A DNA stretch of 64,000 nucleotides from Trichlorobacter thiogenes (GTDB lineage: Bacteria > Desulfobacterota > Desulfuromonadia > Geobacterales > Pseudopelobacteraceae). The notes below the pieces were generated by a model. That model was not told where the DNA came from. It saw nothing but the letters and a program-made list of their open reading frames with translations, and did not search any database. How positions within the stretch are numbered: the first letter of the stretch is position 1; each line of letters begins with the position of its first letter. Shown piece by piece: positions 37,033-46,078 of this stretch. The translations under genes and the position numbers were made by a program. The stretch spans positions 1 through 64,000 of the forward strand of contig NZ_FUWR01000001.1 in NCBI RefSeq assembly GCF_900167465.1, written 5' to 3'.

Positions 37033-38409
37033 ATGTCCCAGGACCAGATTCACAAACTTCCCCCCCAGAGCCTTGAGGCAGAAATGTCGATCCTGGGTGG
37101 TATCCTGATCGATAACGACGCCATCAACCGGGTGCTGGAGATGCTGGAGCCGGAGGAGTTTTACCGGGAGGCGCACCGCAAGATTTTTGGTGCCATGCTG
37201 GAGCTGTCTGACCGGCGGGAACCCTGCGATCTGATCACCCTGACCGATGCCCTGAAACGTCGTGGCGATCTGGACAGCTGCGGCGGGGCCGCCTATCTGG
37301 CCACCCTGGTTGACTATGTCCCCACCGCCGCCAACATCACCTACTACTGCAAGATCGTAAAGGAAAAGGCCCTTAACCGGCGCCTGATCACTATTGCGAC
37401 TGATATCGCCACCAGGGGTTATGACGAGCAGGGAGATGTCAATGAATCGCTGGATGAGGCCCAGAAGGCGCTCTTCAGCCTGGCAGAAAACAAACTCCGC
37501 CCACAATACTATCCGGTCAAGGATGTCATTAAAGACACCTTCAAGATGCTGCAAACCCTGTATGAAAAGAAGGAACAGATCACCGGCACCCCCACCGGCT
37601 ATATTGATCTGGATCATATGACTGCCGGTCTGCAACCGGGGGACCTGATCATTGTTGCTGCCCGTCCTTCCATGGGCAAGACCACCCTGGCGCTCAATAT
37701 TGCCAGCCACGCCAGCGCTGAGGCCAAAGAAAAGGTCGGCTCAGTCATCTTTTCACTGGAGATGGGCAAGGAACAGCTGGTGATGCGCTTTCTCTCGTCA
37801 CTGGCCCGTGTTGATGCAGGACGGATGCGTACCGGCCATTTTCTGGACAGCGATTGGCCAAGACTGCAGCGAGCAGCAGCCACCTTGCATAATGCCAACA
37901 TCTTTATTGACGACACCCCGGCCATCAGCATCCTGGAATTGCGGGCAAAGGCCCGCCGTCTGAAGACGGAACATAACATCGGGCTGATCATCATTGACTA
38001 CCTGCAGCTGATGCGTGCCGGAGCCAATCCGGAATCCCGCCAGCAGGAGATTTCCGAGATTTCCCGTTCGCTAAAGGCCCTGGCAAAGGAACTGCATGTA
38101 CCGGTTGTAGCGCTGTCACAGCTTAACCGCAGCCTTGAAAACCGCAGTGACAAACGCCCCATGATGAGTGACTTGCGTGAATCAGGTGCCATTGAGCAGG
38201 ATGCCGACGTGATTATGTTTGTCTACCGGGAAGCGGTCTACTGTGAACATTGCCGCAAAAAGGATGGCAGCTGTACTGCCAACCATGAACGCAGCGCCGA
38301 GGTCATCATCGGCAAACAGCGTAACGGTCCGATCGGTACGGTAGAATTGGCCTTTATGGGTGAGCACACCAGGTTTGAGAATCTGGCCCGTTCTGGCACG
38401 AACGAATAG
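37033..38409 (+). CDS. dnaB: Replicative DNA helicase DnaB
   Basis: 458 residues. The N-terminal domain (about 5-110, PPQSLEAEMSILGGIL) binds primase, and a RecA-like C-terminal domain carries Walker A ARPSMGKTTLAL near 210, DYLQLM near 320 and ALSQLNRSLENRSDKRP near 355. It unwinds DNA at the fork. No intein. Co-directional with the aminotransferase gene only 2 bases upstream, an unusual pairing of a replication gene with surface-sugar genes. Confidence 0.97.
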   Translation: MSQDQIHKLPPQSLEAEMSILGGILIDNDAINRVLEMLEPEEFYREAHRKIFGAMLELSDRREPCDLITLTDALKRRGDLDSCGGAAYLATLVDYVPTAANITYYCKIVKEKALNRRLITIATDIATRGYDEQGDVNESLDEAQKALFSLAENKLRPQYYPVKDVIKDTFKMLQTLYEKKEQITGTPTGYIDLDHMTAGLQPGDLIIVAARPSMGKTTLALNIASHASAEAKEKVGSVIFSLEMGKEQLVMRFLSSLARVDAGRMRTGHFLDSDWPRLQRAAATLHNANIFIDDTPAISILELRAKARRLKTEHNIGLIIIDYLQLMRAGANPESRQQEISEISRSLKALAKELHVPVVALSQLNRSLENRSDKRPMMSDLRESGAIEQDADVIMFVYREAVYCEHCRKKDGSCTANHERSAEVIIGKQRNGPIGTVELAFMGEHTRFENLARSGTNE

Positions 38410-38410
38410 C

Positions 38411-38446
38411 AAAAAGGGTCCTGTATCAATTGATACAGGACCCTTC
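38411..38446. terminator. Bidirectional terminator between dnaB and flgL
   Basis: Perfect palindrome AAGGGTCCTGTATC / GATACAGGACCCTT with a short AATT centre. It is flanked by A-runs on the left and a T-rich stretch on the right, so it serves both the rightward dnaB transcript and the leftward flagellar transcript. Confidence 0.85.
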
Positions 38447-38471
38447 AGATTTCTACTTCTTGGTCAGCAAA

Positions 38472-39557
38472 CTAAAGGTAATCTAGCAATGACATCTGGC
38501 TAATCTTGGCAGTTGATGAATAGGTGGCATTTAATGCTGTTTCTTGCTGGCTCATCTCAATCCCCAGCTGAGCGTAGTCAACGTTCTGTATATTACCGTA
38601 TACTGTCTGCAAGGTACTGATAATCGTCTTGTTCATTGTATTGGCCGAATCAAGGCGTACCGTACGTGACTGAAGATCGCTCTGTGCTGCATTTAACTGT
38701 ATACCAGCCTGATACAACGCCTGTTTGCCTGCCTGAATGCCAGGTATATTGGATGCGGCAACATCTGCAATTAATTGATCCATGGTTGCCAGTATATCAA
38801 CACTTCCGTAGGGACTGCCCGGCGCCGTGGGGGTCAGCAGATGATTTCCTGGAAAATTGATTGCCTGAGTAACCCCCTGGTTGATCTCAATACTGGTAAC
38901 CCCGCTATCACCGGCATAGGTATTAAGCGCAGCTCCGGTTGCCGTTGCTGTTGCATTGGCACTAAGGGTCAATGAGGCTGGCGGCCCAGCGTTGATAGCA
39001 GCAATAGTAGTCCCGGCCGGTATACCAGCACCGCTGATTGCCATACCGGCACTCAGTCCGGTTACGCTATCAAGATTGCTGATCGTCGGTGACCCACTGG
39101 TGGTATCTCCGCTATTGATCAAAAAAGGCTTGGTGAGTGACTTTGTGCCGCTAAACAGATAGACCCCGTTCAGCTGGGTGTTGCCCATATCAACAATATT
39201 CTGCTTGATACTCTTCAGACTCATTAGTGCATTATTGATGACATTAGGATCTGTCTCGCCACCCGAAAGCGAAGAAACCGCTTTTTTTGCCATTTCAATA
39301 AAACTATTCATACCGGTCAGGGCAGTATTGCTCATCTTTAGCCAGGTATCTGATTTACTGATGTTGCTGGTATACTGATCAGCAACAGTCATCCGATCAT
39401 TCATATTGACCAGCAAACTGACCGAGACCGGGTCATCACTTGGCCGGTTATAGTTACTGCCTGATGCAATCTTCTCCTGAATGCTGTCCATACGGGCACG
39501 TGTGCTTTGAATATTATACAACGAGTTTTGCATGGTTATGTTTGGTGTTATTCTCAT
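38472..39557 (-). CDS. flgL: Flagellar hook-associated protein 3 (FlgL)
   Basis: 361 residues. The conserved N-terminus (MRITPNITMQNSLYNIQ) and C-terminus (MSQQETALNATYSSTAKISQMSLLDYL, as MSQQETALNATY and SQMSLLDYL) form the coiled D0/D1 domains at the hook-filament junction. Residues about 148-213 are an insertion with GAGIPAGTTIAAI and LTLSANATATAT, a beta-rich Ala/Thr/Gly module rather than the usual FlgL D2. It is the last gene of the flagellar transcript, 24 bases from flgK. Confidence 0.9.
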   Translation of the reverse strand: MRITPNITMQNSLYNIQSTRARMDSIQEKIASGSNYNRPSDDPVSVSLLVNMNDRMTVADQYTSNISKSDTWLKMSNTALTGMNSFIEMAKKAVSSLSGGETDPNVINNALMSLKSIKQNIVDMGNTQLNGVYLFSGTKSLTKPFLINSGDTTSGSPTISNLDSVTGLSAGMAISGAGIPAGTTIAAINAGPPASLTLSANATATATGAALNTYAGDSGVTSIEINQGVTQAINFPGNHLLTPTAPGSPYGSVDILATMDQLIADVAASNIPGIQAGKQALYQAGIQLNAAQSDLQSRTVRLDSANTMNKTIISTLQTVYGNIQNVDYAQLGIEMSQQETALNATYSSTAKISQMSLLDYL

Positions 39558-39569
39558 GGCTCACTCCTA

Positions 39570-41009
39570 CTACAACATTCCTATCAAGGTATCCATCATC
39601 TCAGTCGCTGTAGTAATCAACTTTGCCGAGGCCTGATATGAGCGTTGGTACTGAATTAAGTTAGCCAATTCCTCATCAAGCGAAACGCCCGAACTGGAAT
39701 CCCGCAGAGTCGTCAGCTGTTTCATAAACGCCGCATCCTGTTTTTCCACATTCTGGGCAGACTGCACATCTACCCCCACCTGCGCCACCAACGTATTATA
39801 ATAGTTACCAAAGGATGAGCTTGAAAGAGCCGTAAAGGTCTGTCCCTGAAGCTGCACCATACTCAACGCATTGGCATTGTCACCGGGAGCCGTTGCCGAA
39901 CCGGATGCCGCAATTCCTGACTGGGTCACCAGAGGATTCAATGCAATTGTTGATGCCTCGCTTCCAGCGGTAACCGTAAAGAGATCTAAACCGGCAGCTC
40001 CGTTCAGGTCAAAACCGGCATTATGAATTGCGTTTATACCGGGCTTGGCTGGCGGACCAGCCTCTCCATTGACCATTACATTTGCCAGATTGTTGATATA
40101 GGCTTGGTAGGCAGGAATAAAGGTATCCCGCATCTGCAGTGTCGCCCAGAGTTGTCCACCATTGGGCGCCGTGTACATGGTGCCATCAACCACCGCCGTT
40201 GTTGCCGGGTTAACGGCATCCACCGCCGTCACGGTGTAGTTTGTCGGAGGCTGTGTAGAAAGGGTTAAACTGCCGTACTGCGTTCCCTTGACCAGATTTA
40301 TTGTTGTGGCACCACGGGTGACATAGACATCTGTTGTGCCATCCGTATTTTCTGTGTACTGGACCCCCATCCGTTCAGCAAGGTCCCTGATCAGATAATC
40401 ACGCTGGTCGCGCATTTCATTGGCATTACCGGACACCTGTTCAGTAGTGTCAATCTGGCCGTTAAGAAGTGCTATTTGTTTTAAGGTACTATTGATATCG
40501 TTTGTTAATGAAGGCAGGGCATCGTTTTGTGCCGTAGCTGCATTACTCAGTGTTTTGTCAACATAGTGAAACTGATCAACCATGATCTGAGCCCGCGAAA
40601 GAACGGCCTGACGCTCAGGCTGACCGGTCGGATTTACCGAAAGATCCTGCCAGGCGTTAAAAAAACCGGCTATTGAGGCCCCTAGCCCCTCCTGGGCGAC
40701 CTCATTGAATACAGGCTGAATCTGCTGTAATACCTCTGCCTTTGTTGAGTCATAACTTCCGACAGTACCAGCATTAACCAGCTGTTTCTGCAGAAGGCTA
40801 TCATAGTATCGCTCTACCGTTGAAACCTTAACCCCTGACCCCAAAGGAAAACCATTATGCGTACTGGGGGGGGCAGACTCAAGAATGACACGTTGGCGGG
40901 AATAGCCCGGTGTGTTCACATTGGCTATATTTTCACTCGCCACCTCTGAGGCAACTTGAAAAATCTTGAGGCCAGCTTTTCCTATTTCAAAGGCTGCGCT
41001 CAGTCCCAT
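39570..41009 (-). CDS. flgK: Flagellar hook-associated protein 1 (FlgK)
   Basis: 479 residues. The N-terminus FEIGKAGLKIFQVASEVAS with NIANVNTPGYSRQRV (about 30-45) and the C-terminus SGVSLDEELANLIQYQRSYQASAKLI are the D0/D1 coiled signatures. FlgK forms the hook end before FlgL and filament. The flgN gene ends 2 bases before its ATG and carries an AAGGAGG that serves as its RBS. The mid region (about 140-330) is variable as usual. Confidence 0.93.
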   Translation of the reverse strand: MGLSAAFEIGKAGLKIFQVASEVASENIANVNTPGYSRQRVILESAPPSTHNGFPLGSGVKVSTVERYYDSLLQKQLVNAGTVGSYDSTKAEVLQQIQPVFNEVAQEGLGASIAGFFNAWQDLSVNPTGQPERQAVLSRAQIMVDQFHYVDKTLSNAATAQNDALPSLTNDINSTLKQIALLNGQIDTTEQVSGNANEMRDQRDYLIRDLAERMGVQYTENTDGTTDVYVTRGATTINLVKGTQYGSLTLSTQPPTNYTVTAVDAVNPATTAVVDGTMYTAPNGGQLWATLQMRDTFIPAYQAYINNLANVMVNGEAGPPAKPGINAIHNAGFDLNGAAGLDLFTVTAGSEASTIALNPLVTQSGIAASGSATAPGDNANALSMVQLQGQTFTALSSSSFGNYYNTLVAQVGVDVQSAQNVEKQDAAFMKQLTTLRDSSSGVSLDEELANLIQYQRSYQASAKLITTATEMMDTLIGML

Positions 41010-41010
41010 G

Positions 41011-41508
41011 TTACGCCTCCTTACTCACCATGACCGCTCCACTTTGGGCATTTGAGAGGTAGGTGCCGCGGACACCGTAGGTGTTAGAGGTGTTCAGTAT
41101 TCTCAAAATAAATCCCAAGGAATCATTTACGACCCCCAGAAAACGTTCCAGCATGCCACGATTTTGATTGGCCAACACAGAAACCTCTAAACCGGCCTGC
41201 CTGGCTGCCTGCTGTAATGGCTCTACCTGCCCCCTGATGGACAATGGCATTTTTTCAATAACCTCAGAAAGTGTTGACGATGAAGCCAGGCCATACTGGA
41301 CTGCAGTTGCCGACAGAACACCATGCAAGGTCTCAGTCATCAGGCGCTGGCGCTGAATCAGCTGTTCCTTTTGGCTATTTAATGCCTCCATTACCTGTGT
41401 ATTAAGGGCGGCAATCGCCTTTTGCTCATCCTGCAGCGTCTGCTGAAGTTCCTTAAGGATTTTAGTCTGTTCAATGAGTACATCCGTCAAGCGATGCGCT
41501 GTTGCCAT
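41011..41508 (-). CDS. flgN: FlgN-family flagellar chaperone
   Basis: 165 residues, predicted mostly alpha-helical, with a long coiled coil (LTDVLIEQTKILKELQQTLQDEQ and on) and a C-terminal VLSNSLGFILRILNTSN-like segment. FlgN binds FlgK and FlgL for export, and its place directly before flgK and after flgJ fits. The frame continues to a GTG at 41523, but that lies upstream of an AGGAG used by the ATG at 41506-41508. Family identity is by context and helical character. Confidence 0.75.
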   Translation of the reverse strand: MATAHRLTDVLIEQTKILKELQQTLQDEQKAIAALNTQVMEALNSQKEQLIQRQRLMTETLHGVLSATAVQYGLASSSTLSEVIEKMPLSIRGQVEPLQQAARQAGLEVSVLANQNRGMLERFLGVVNDSLGFILRILNTSNTYGVRGTYLSNAQSGAVMVSKEA

Positions 41509-41512
41509 GTCA

Positions 41513-41893
41513 CTACTCCTCACCTGCCGTTGCGGCTATCTTCTTCTGGGGCGGAACGGCATACCGTTTCAACAACTCTTTTTCAACCATCGACGCGAGA
41601 CTGTTTGGGCCACCACGTTTTGCCGCTGCTGCGGCATATTCCTGATCAAGCATATAGCGGTAGGTTTCTTCTGCCTTACCGCCGCCTGTCAGTTTATCTT
41701 CTGCGACGGTTTCACGCATGGACTTCAACATCATACCGGTAAACATTGCCTCAAAATCCTGCGATATCTTTTTCAGCTGTTTACGCTTTGCATCTGTCAG
41801 CTGTTCCCCGCGCACCTTTGCACGTGAGCCAAGTTGCTCGGCCTTATTGTCCTGCATCAGTAGATCTGGTGCTATGGTCAAAGTGCTATCCAT
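41513..41893 (-). CDS. flgJ: FlgJ-like rod-binding protein
   Basis: 126 residues matching the rod-binding domain of FlgJ (LKKISQDFEAMFTGMMLKSMRETV; GGKAEETYRYMLDQEYAAAAAKRGG). The muramidase domain found in enterobacterial FlgJ is absent, as in many other bacteria, so another lytic transglycosylase must open the wall. Fits between flgI and flgN. Confidence 0.88.
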   Translation of the reverse strand: MDSTLTIAPDLLMQDNKAEQLGSRAKVRGEQLTDAKRKQLKKISQDFEAMFTGMMLKSMRETVAEDKLTGGGKAEETYRYMLDQEYAAAAAKRGGPNSLASMVEKELLKRYAVPPQKKIAATAGEE

Positions 41894-41935
41894 TATGGTT
41901 ATCCTATCGGTAGTCTTATCTACTTACTAAAACGG

Positions 41936-43027
41936 TTAGATAATAACCAGCTCTGCCTGGAGTGCTCCAGCGGCTTTAATCGATTGCAGGATTGAAATCA
42001 GGTCCCGTGGTGTAACCCCCAACAGATTAAGCCCCCGCACCACATCACCAATGGTGTTACCCTCAGGCAGCAGTGAGAGCCGTTTCTGCTCTTCCTGCAC
42101 TTTCAGCTCGGTACGGGAAACCTCTTTGGTTTCCCCTTTTGACAGAGGCTTGGGCTGAGACACCTTGGGGGTCTCTTTAATGGTCAACGTCAGGTTGCCG
42201 TGGGATACAGCAACAGCTGCAATCTTGACCTTATCCCCCATGACGATGGTGCCGGTCCGTTCATTGACTACAACCCGTGCTGGCTGATCCTGTGTAACCT
42301 CCAGATTTTCTAGCTGAGCAATAAATTCAACCGGGCGAGAGGTAAATTCGTCAGGGATCTGCACCATGACAGAACCGCCATCACTACTACCTGCTACCCC
42401 TTTAAAGCTCTTATTAATGGCGGCAACAATACGCGAGGCTGTAGTGAAGTCAGATTGTGCCAGATTCAGGCGCAGGCTTGATTTACCGGCAAGCACGTTG
42501 GGGAGTTCCCGTTCAACCAGGGCACCTGCAGGTATTCTTCCTGCGGTGGGATGGTTTTTAGTTGCCGAAGCACCTTGGCCGCCAAAGGCAAATGAATTGG
42601 TCAGGATAGAGCCCTGGGCTACTGCATAGACCTGATTATCCGCACCTTTGAGCGGTGTCATAATCAATGTTCCACCTGCTATGGTCTTGGCATCCCCCAG
42701 TGACGAGACAAGCACATCCAGCTTGGTGCCCTGCTTGGCAAAAGGAGGGAGAGTAGCGGTTACCATGACAGCGGCAACGTTTTTAACCTTGATATCAGCG
42801 CGGTTGACCGTAACTCCCATCCGCTCCAGCATATTGACCAATGATTGTACCGGAAATTTTGTCTGGTCGCTGTCACCGGAGCCGTTCAGCCCCACTATTA
42901 GACCATAGCCAACCAACTGGTTGTCCCGTACTCCGTCAAATGCAGCAATATCCTTGATCCGCGTGGCATGCACCAGTGCTGGCACAAGCAGAACTGCACA
43001 GATAACAAACAGAGCTATTCGCTTCAT
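41936..43027 (-). CDS. flgI: Flagellar P-ring protein FlgI
   Basis: 363 residues with a signal peptide (ALFVICAVLLVPALVHA). FlgI signatures: RIKDIAAFDGVRDNQLVGYGLIVGLNGSGD (split as FDGVRDNQLVGYG and IVGLNGSGD), TIAGGTLIMTPLKGADNQVYAVAQG and ARVVVNERTGTIVMG. Forms the periplasmic ring around the rod. Next to flgH as usual. Confidence 0.96.
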   Translation of the reverse strand: MKRIALFVICAVLLVPALVHATRIKDIAAFDGVRDNQLVGYGLIVGLNGSGDSDQTKFPVQSLVNMLERMGVTVNRADIKVKNVAAVMVTATLPPFAKQGTKLDVLVSSLGDAKTIAGGTLIMTPLKGADNQVYAVAQGSILTNSFAFGGQGASATKNHPTAGRIPAGALVERELPNVLAGKSSLRLNLAQSDFTTASRIVAAINKSFKGVAGSSDGGSVMVQIPDEFTSRPVEFIAQLENLEVTQDQPARVVVNERTGTIVMGDKVKIAAVAVSHGNLTLTIKETPKVSQPKPLSKGETKEVSRTELKVQEEQKRLSLLPEGNTIGDVVRGLNLLGVTPRDLISILQSIKAAGALQAELVII

Positions 43028-43036
43028 ACTATCACC

Positions 43037-43711
43037 TCAGAATGGCCAGAGTTTATCCAGTACATTCATCAACCAGCCCGGTTTTTGCCGGTCTGTTATG
43101 ATGCCTTCGCCGGAATAGCTGATCTGGGCATCGGCTACATAAATTGAATTAATCGTGTTTTCCGCCGTTATATCACGCTGACGGATAGTTCCTTTAACCG
43201 TTACAATCTGATCCTCGTAGTTTACCTTTACATTGCGACGGCCTTCTACTTTCAGATTCCCGTTAGGGAGTACATCAATAACCTTGGCTGAAATGGTTGC
43301 AGTCAGTGTTTCCTTGCGGGATGTTGAGCCGCTTCCGTCAAAACTGGAACTTGCACTGGCGTTCAGCAGTTTTGACAAATCGGCAAAGTTGCTGGTGATG
43401 ATCTTCGACTCCTCAAGCCCCAGCATATTGGGGATACCGGCGCTGATTTGCGAGGAACGGCCGGTGGCTGTGGCTGCCTGTTTGCTGGCGCTGGCAGTTT
43501 CAGTCACGATAATAGTAACGATATCACCGATCCTGCGTGCCTTGCCGTCTTCAGTCAGTGCAATGGATGAGGCCTGCCAGATTGATCCGTTACCATAGCT
43601 TTGAACCGGCGGCTTTAACTGCTGGTCAAAGGTTGGGCTTACCACCTCCGTCTGTTGGACCACACAGCCGGACAGCAGTAGCGCTGAAAGTGCAACAAGA
43701 TACCGTTTCAT
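43037..43711 (-). CDS. flgH: Flagellar L-ring lipoprotein FlgH
   Basis: 224 residues with a lipobox LLLSGC (Cys16) and the FlgH core GDIVTIIVTETASASKQA and GNLKVEGRRNVKVNYEDQIVTVKGTIR (as GNLKVEGRR and TVKGTIR). The lipoprotein L-ring is inserted in the outer membrane, confirming a Gram-negative envelope. Confidence 0.96.
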   Translation of the reverse strand: MKRYLVALSALLLSGCVVQQTEVVSPTFDQQLKPPVQSYGNGSIWQASSIALTEDGKARRIGDIVTIIVTETASASKQAATATGRSSQISAGIPNMLGLEESKIITSNFADLSKLLNASASSSFDGSGSTSRKETLTATISAKVIDVLPNGNLKVEGRRNVKVNYEDQIVTVKGTIRQRDITAENTINSIYVADAQISYSGEGIITDRQKPGWLMNVLDKLWPF

Positions 43712-43726
43712 GCTCTTCTCCTCAGA

Positions 43727-44464
43727 TTAAAAACCGATCTCAACGGTTGAGGCATCCAGTATGCGAGCAGCAATCTCCTTATTAGAGACCATATTCTGGA
43801 CCCGGATCAGGTCACCAATACCACCGGCACTTCTGGCCCGACCTGAAACGGTGATCCTCACCCCTGCATTTTCAGCGATGATTGTTACCAGCTGACCGCT
43901 GACAATAACCGGCACGCTAACCAGCTGATTGCTCTTAATCGGCGCCCCTGCCCTGACTGTCATACGCAGCTTCTTACCTACTGCATCTGCCATATTTTTA
44001 ACCGGATGTCCGCCTGCCTGGGACAGGTCATGCTTTTGAAGCAGCAGATCCGCTTCAGTCAGTACGGTGCCTGCAAGCAGCTGTCGGGCTGCCGTCAGCA
44101 TTTCAGTTCGCGCATCAACCTGAACGCGCAGTGAAAAATTCTTTTCAACAACCCCGTTTACCCGCACAACCAATACAATTGTTGCTGCCCCCCAGCCATC
44201 CCATCCAGCCGGGGCAATCAGCTCAAGATCACGGGGGCCGTTTGAAACACGTATCCCCTGCGGGATGGTGAGTTGGCGCAGGGTGGTTTCCCAGCCTCGC
44301 CCCTCCATCTTTTCTGTCAGAAATCGCTCTACAGCACCCCTGACTTCCTGTTCCGAAAGCAGCACCGTTGCGGTTGTCGCTGCATGGCAAGATACAGCGC
44401 CCATCAGACAGTACAGACAGCTAATCGCCAGCAACCGGGTCAGTATCAGATTAACGAGGCGCAT
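43727..44464 (-). CDS. flgA: P-ring assembly chaperone FlgA
   Basis: 245 residues, with a secretion signal (LILTRLLAISCLYCLMGAVSCHA), then a SAF-like domain (about 120-245; GTVLTEADLL, MTVRAGAPIKSNQL, GRARSAGGIGDLIRVQN). FlgA helps FlgI polymerise. It has 3 bases between its start and the flgG stop; gene order flgG-flgA-flgH-flgI is common. Confidence 0.92.
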   Translation of the reverse strand: MRLVNLILTRLLAISCLYCLMGAVSCHAATTATVLLSEQEVRGAVERFLTEKMEGRGWETTLRQLTIPQGIRVSNGPRDLELIAPAGWDGWGAATIVLVVRVNGVVEKNFSLRVQVDARTEMLTAARQLLAGTVLTEADLLLQKHDLSQAGGHPVKNMADAVGKKLRMTVRAGAPIKSNQLVSVPVIVSGQLVTIIAENAGVRITVSGRARSAGGIGDLIRVQNMVSNKEIAARILDASTVEIGF

Positions 44465-44467
44465 CAG

Positions 44468-45256
44468 TTACCGCTTCAGGTTGTTAGCCAGCTGCAACAT
44501 TTCATCGGAGGTGGTGATCGCCTTTGAGTTGGCCTCATAGGCCCGCTGGCCGATGATCATGTTGACCATTTCCGTGGCCACATCAACGTTACTCATCTCA
44601 AGAAATCCCTGGGTAATCGTACCCAGACCGGTCTGTCCCGGTGTGCCGGTGGTTGCATTGCCGGAGGCATCGGTCTGCTGATAGAAATTCCTGCCCATGG
44701 AGGAAAGGCCGGCAGGATTGGTAAAATTGGCAAGCTGGATGTTACCCACGGTTGACGCGGTGGACTGCCCGGCCTGAACCGCCGATACCGTACCATCAGT
44801 TCCGATGGTTATCTTGGTGGAGTTGTTGGGAATCACAATCTCCGGCAGCATCGGATACCCCTCGGGGGTCACCACTCGACCATTGCTGTCCAGCTTGAAA
44901 GCGCCAGCCCGGCTGTACGCGGTACTACCGTCCGGCATCTGGATCTGAAAGAAACCATCCCCTTCAATAGCCATATCAAGCTGCCCGCCGGTATTTGAGA
45001 AATCACCCGGGGTAAACTGTTTTGATACGGCAGCCAGTTTTGCCCCCATACCAAACTGAATCCCGACCGGGATCTGCGCCGCATTGGTTGAAGGAGAACC
45101 GGGATTTTGTACTGTCTGATACATCAGATCCTGAAAATCAGCTCTGCTCTTTTTAAAACCTGTGGTGTTCACGTTGGCAAGGTTGTTGGCAATAACGTTA
45201 ATGTTGCTGGTTTGGGTATTCATGCCGGACGCTGCGGTCCATAGAGATCTCATCAT
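44468..45256 (-). CDS. flgG: Flagellar distal rod protein FlgG
   Basis: 262 residues. SLWTAASGMNTQTSNINVIANNLANVNT (as LWTAASGMNTQ and NNLANVNTTGFKK) at the start, and EMVNMIIGQRAYEANSKAI at the end, are FlgG hallmarks. AGGAG is 9 bases before the first ATG. Length fits FlgG well. Confidence 0.96.
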   Translation of the reverse strand: MMRSLWTAASGMNTQTSNINVIANNLANVNTTGFKKSRADFQDLMYQTVQNPGSPSTNAAQIPVGIQFGMGAKLAAVSKQFTPGDFSNTGGQLDMAIEGDGFFQIQMPDGSTAYSRAGAFKLDSNGRVVTPEGYPMLPEIVIPNNSTKITIGTDGTVSAVQAGQSTASTVGNIQLANFTNPAGLSSMGRNFYQQTDASGNATTGTPGQTGLGTITQGFLEMSNVDVATEMVNMIIGQRAYEANSKAITTSDEMLQLANNLKR

Positions 45257-45278
45257 GGCTTAGTACTCCTTGGTTGTA

Positions 45279-46055
45279 TTAAACACGTGCCAGATCGTTT
45301 ACTGCCTTGGCAGCCATATCATCAAAGTTACGCACCACACGCTGACAGGTTTCAAAGTAGCGGCTGGCCTCCACCATCTGCACCATTTCAGCGACTGAAT
45401 TAACATTCGACTGTTCAAGCGAGCCCTGTGCCACTGAGGTCAGGGGGCCGGCCACCTGTGGCGTAGCGCCTTCTCCGGCCACAAAAAGAGTCCCGGCAGC
45501 CTTGGTCAACTGATACGGTTTTTGAAAATCAAATAGTGCTAGATTGGCTACCGGCTCTCCATTGAGCGTGATTCCACCCTGGCTGTCCACCACCGGTTTA
45601 CCGCCTCCGGCCTGCCCGGCAATATCAATAACGATCGGCTGGCCCTCTTCAGGACGATCACCTGCCTTTGAGAGTACCGGATATCCGTCAGCCGTCACCA
45701 GGGTGCCGTCACTGGAAAGCCTGAAGTTGCCCTGCCGGGTGTAGGCAATACCATCAGGTGTCCTGACGGCAAAAAAGCCGTCCCCCTGCAGGGCAACATC
45801 CAGCGGATTACCTGTCTGGATCAGTGCGCCTGCAGAATAGTCTGTCAGCATCCGTTCCTGTAGCAGGACAGGGTCTGCTGTCTTGGCTGGTGGTACAGCC
45901 GGAGGATTTTGATTGCCTGCAAGCACTGACTCAAAAGCCAATCGATCTTGCTTAAATCCGTTGGTTGCTGCGTTTGCAAGGTTTGAGGCAATCACGTCCA
46001 GCCGTTTCATAGCGGCTAAATTGCCTGATAATGCTGAGTACATTCCGCTGTTCAT
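45279..46055 (-). CDS. flgF: Flagellar proximal rod protein FlgF
   Basis: 258 residues. MYSALSGNLAAMKRLDVIASNLANAATNGFKQ (split as MYSALSGNLAAMKRLD and NLANAATNGFKQ) and C-terminal EMVQMVEASRYFETCQRVV. It is 22 bases upstream of flgG in transcription order and is the usual partner of FlgG. Confidence 0.93.
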   Translation of the reverse strand: MNSGMYSALSGNLAAMKRLDVIASNLANAATNGFKQDRLAFESVLAGNQNPPAVPPAKTADPVLLQERMLTDYSAGALIQTGNPLDVALQGDGFFAVRTPDGIAYTRQGNFRLSSDGTLVTADGYPVLSKAGDRPEEGQPIVIDIAGQAGGGKPVVDSQGGITLNGEPVANLALFDFQKPYQLTKAAGTLFVAGEGATPQVAGPLTSVAQGSLEQSNVNSVAEMVQMVEASRYFETCQRVVRNFDDMAAKAVNDLARV

Positions 46056-46078
46056 TCGTTACCTCCTTCAGCGCTCCG

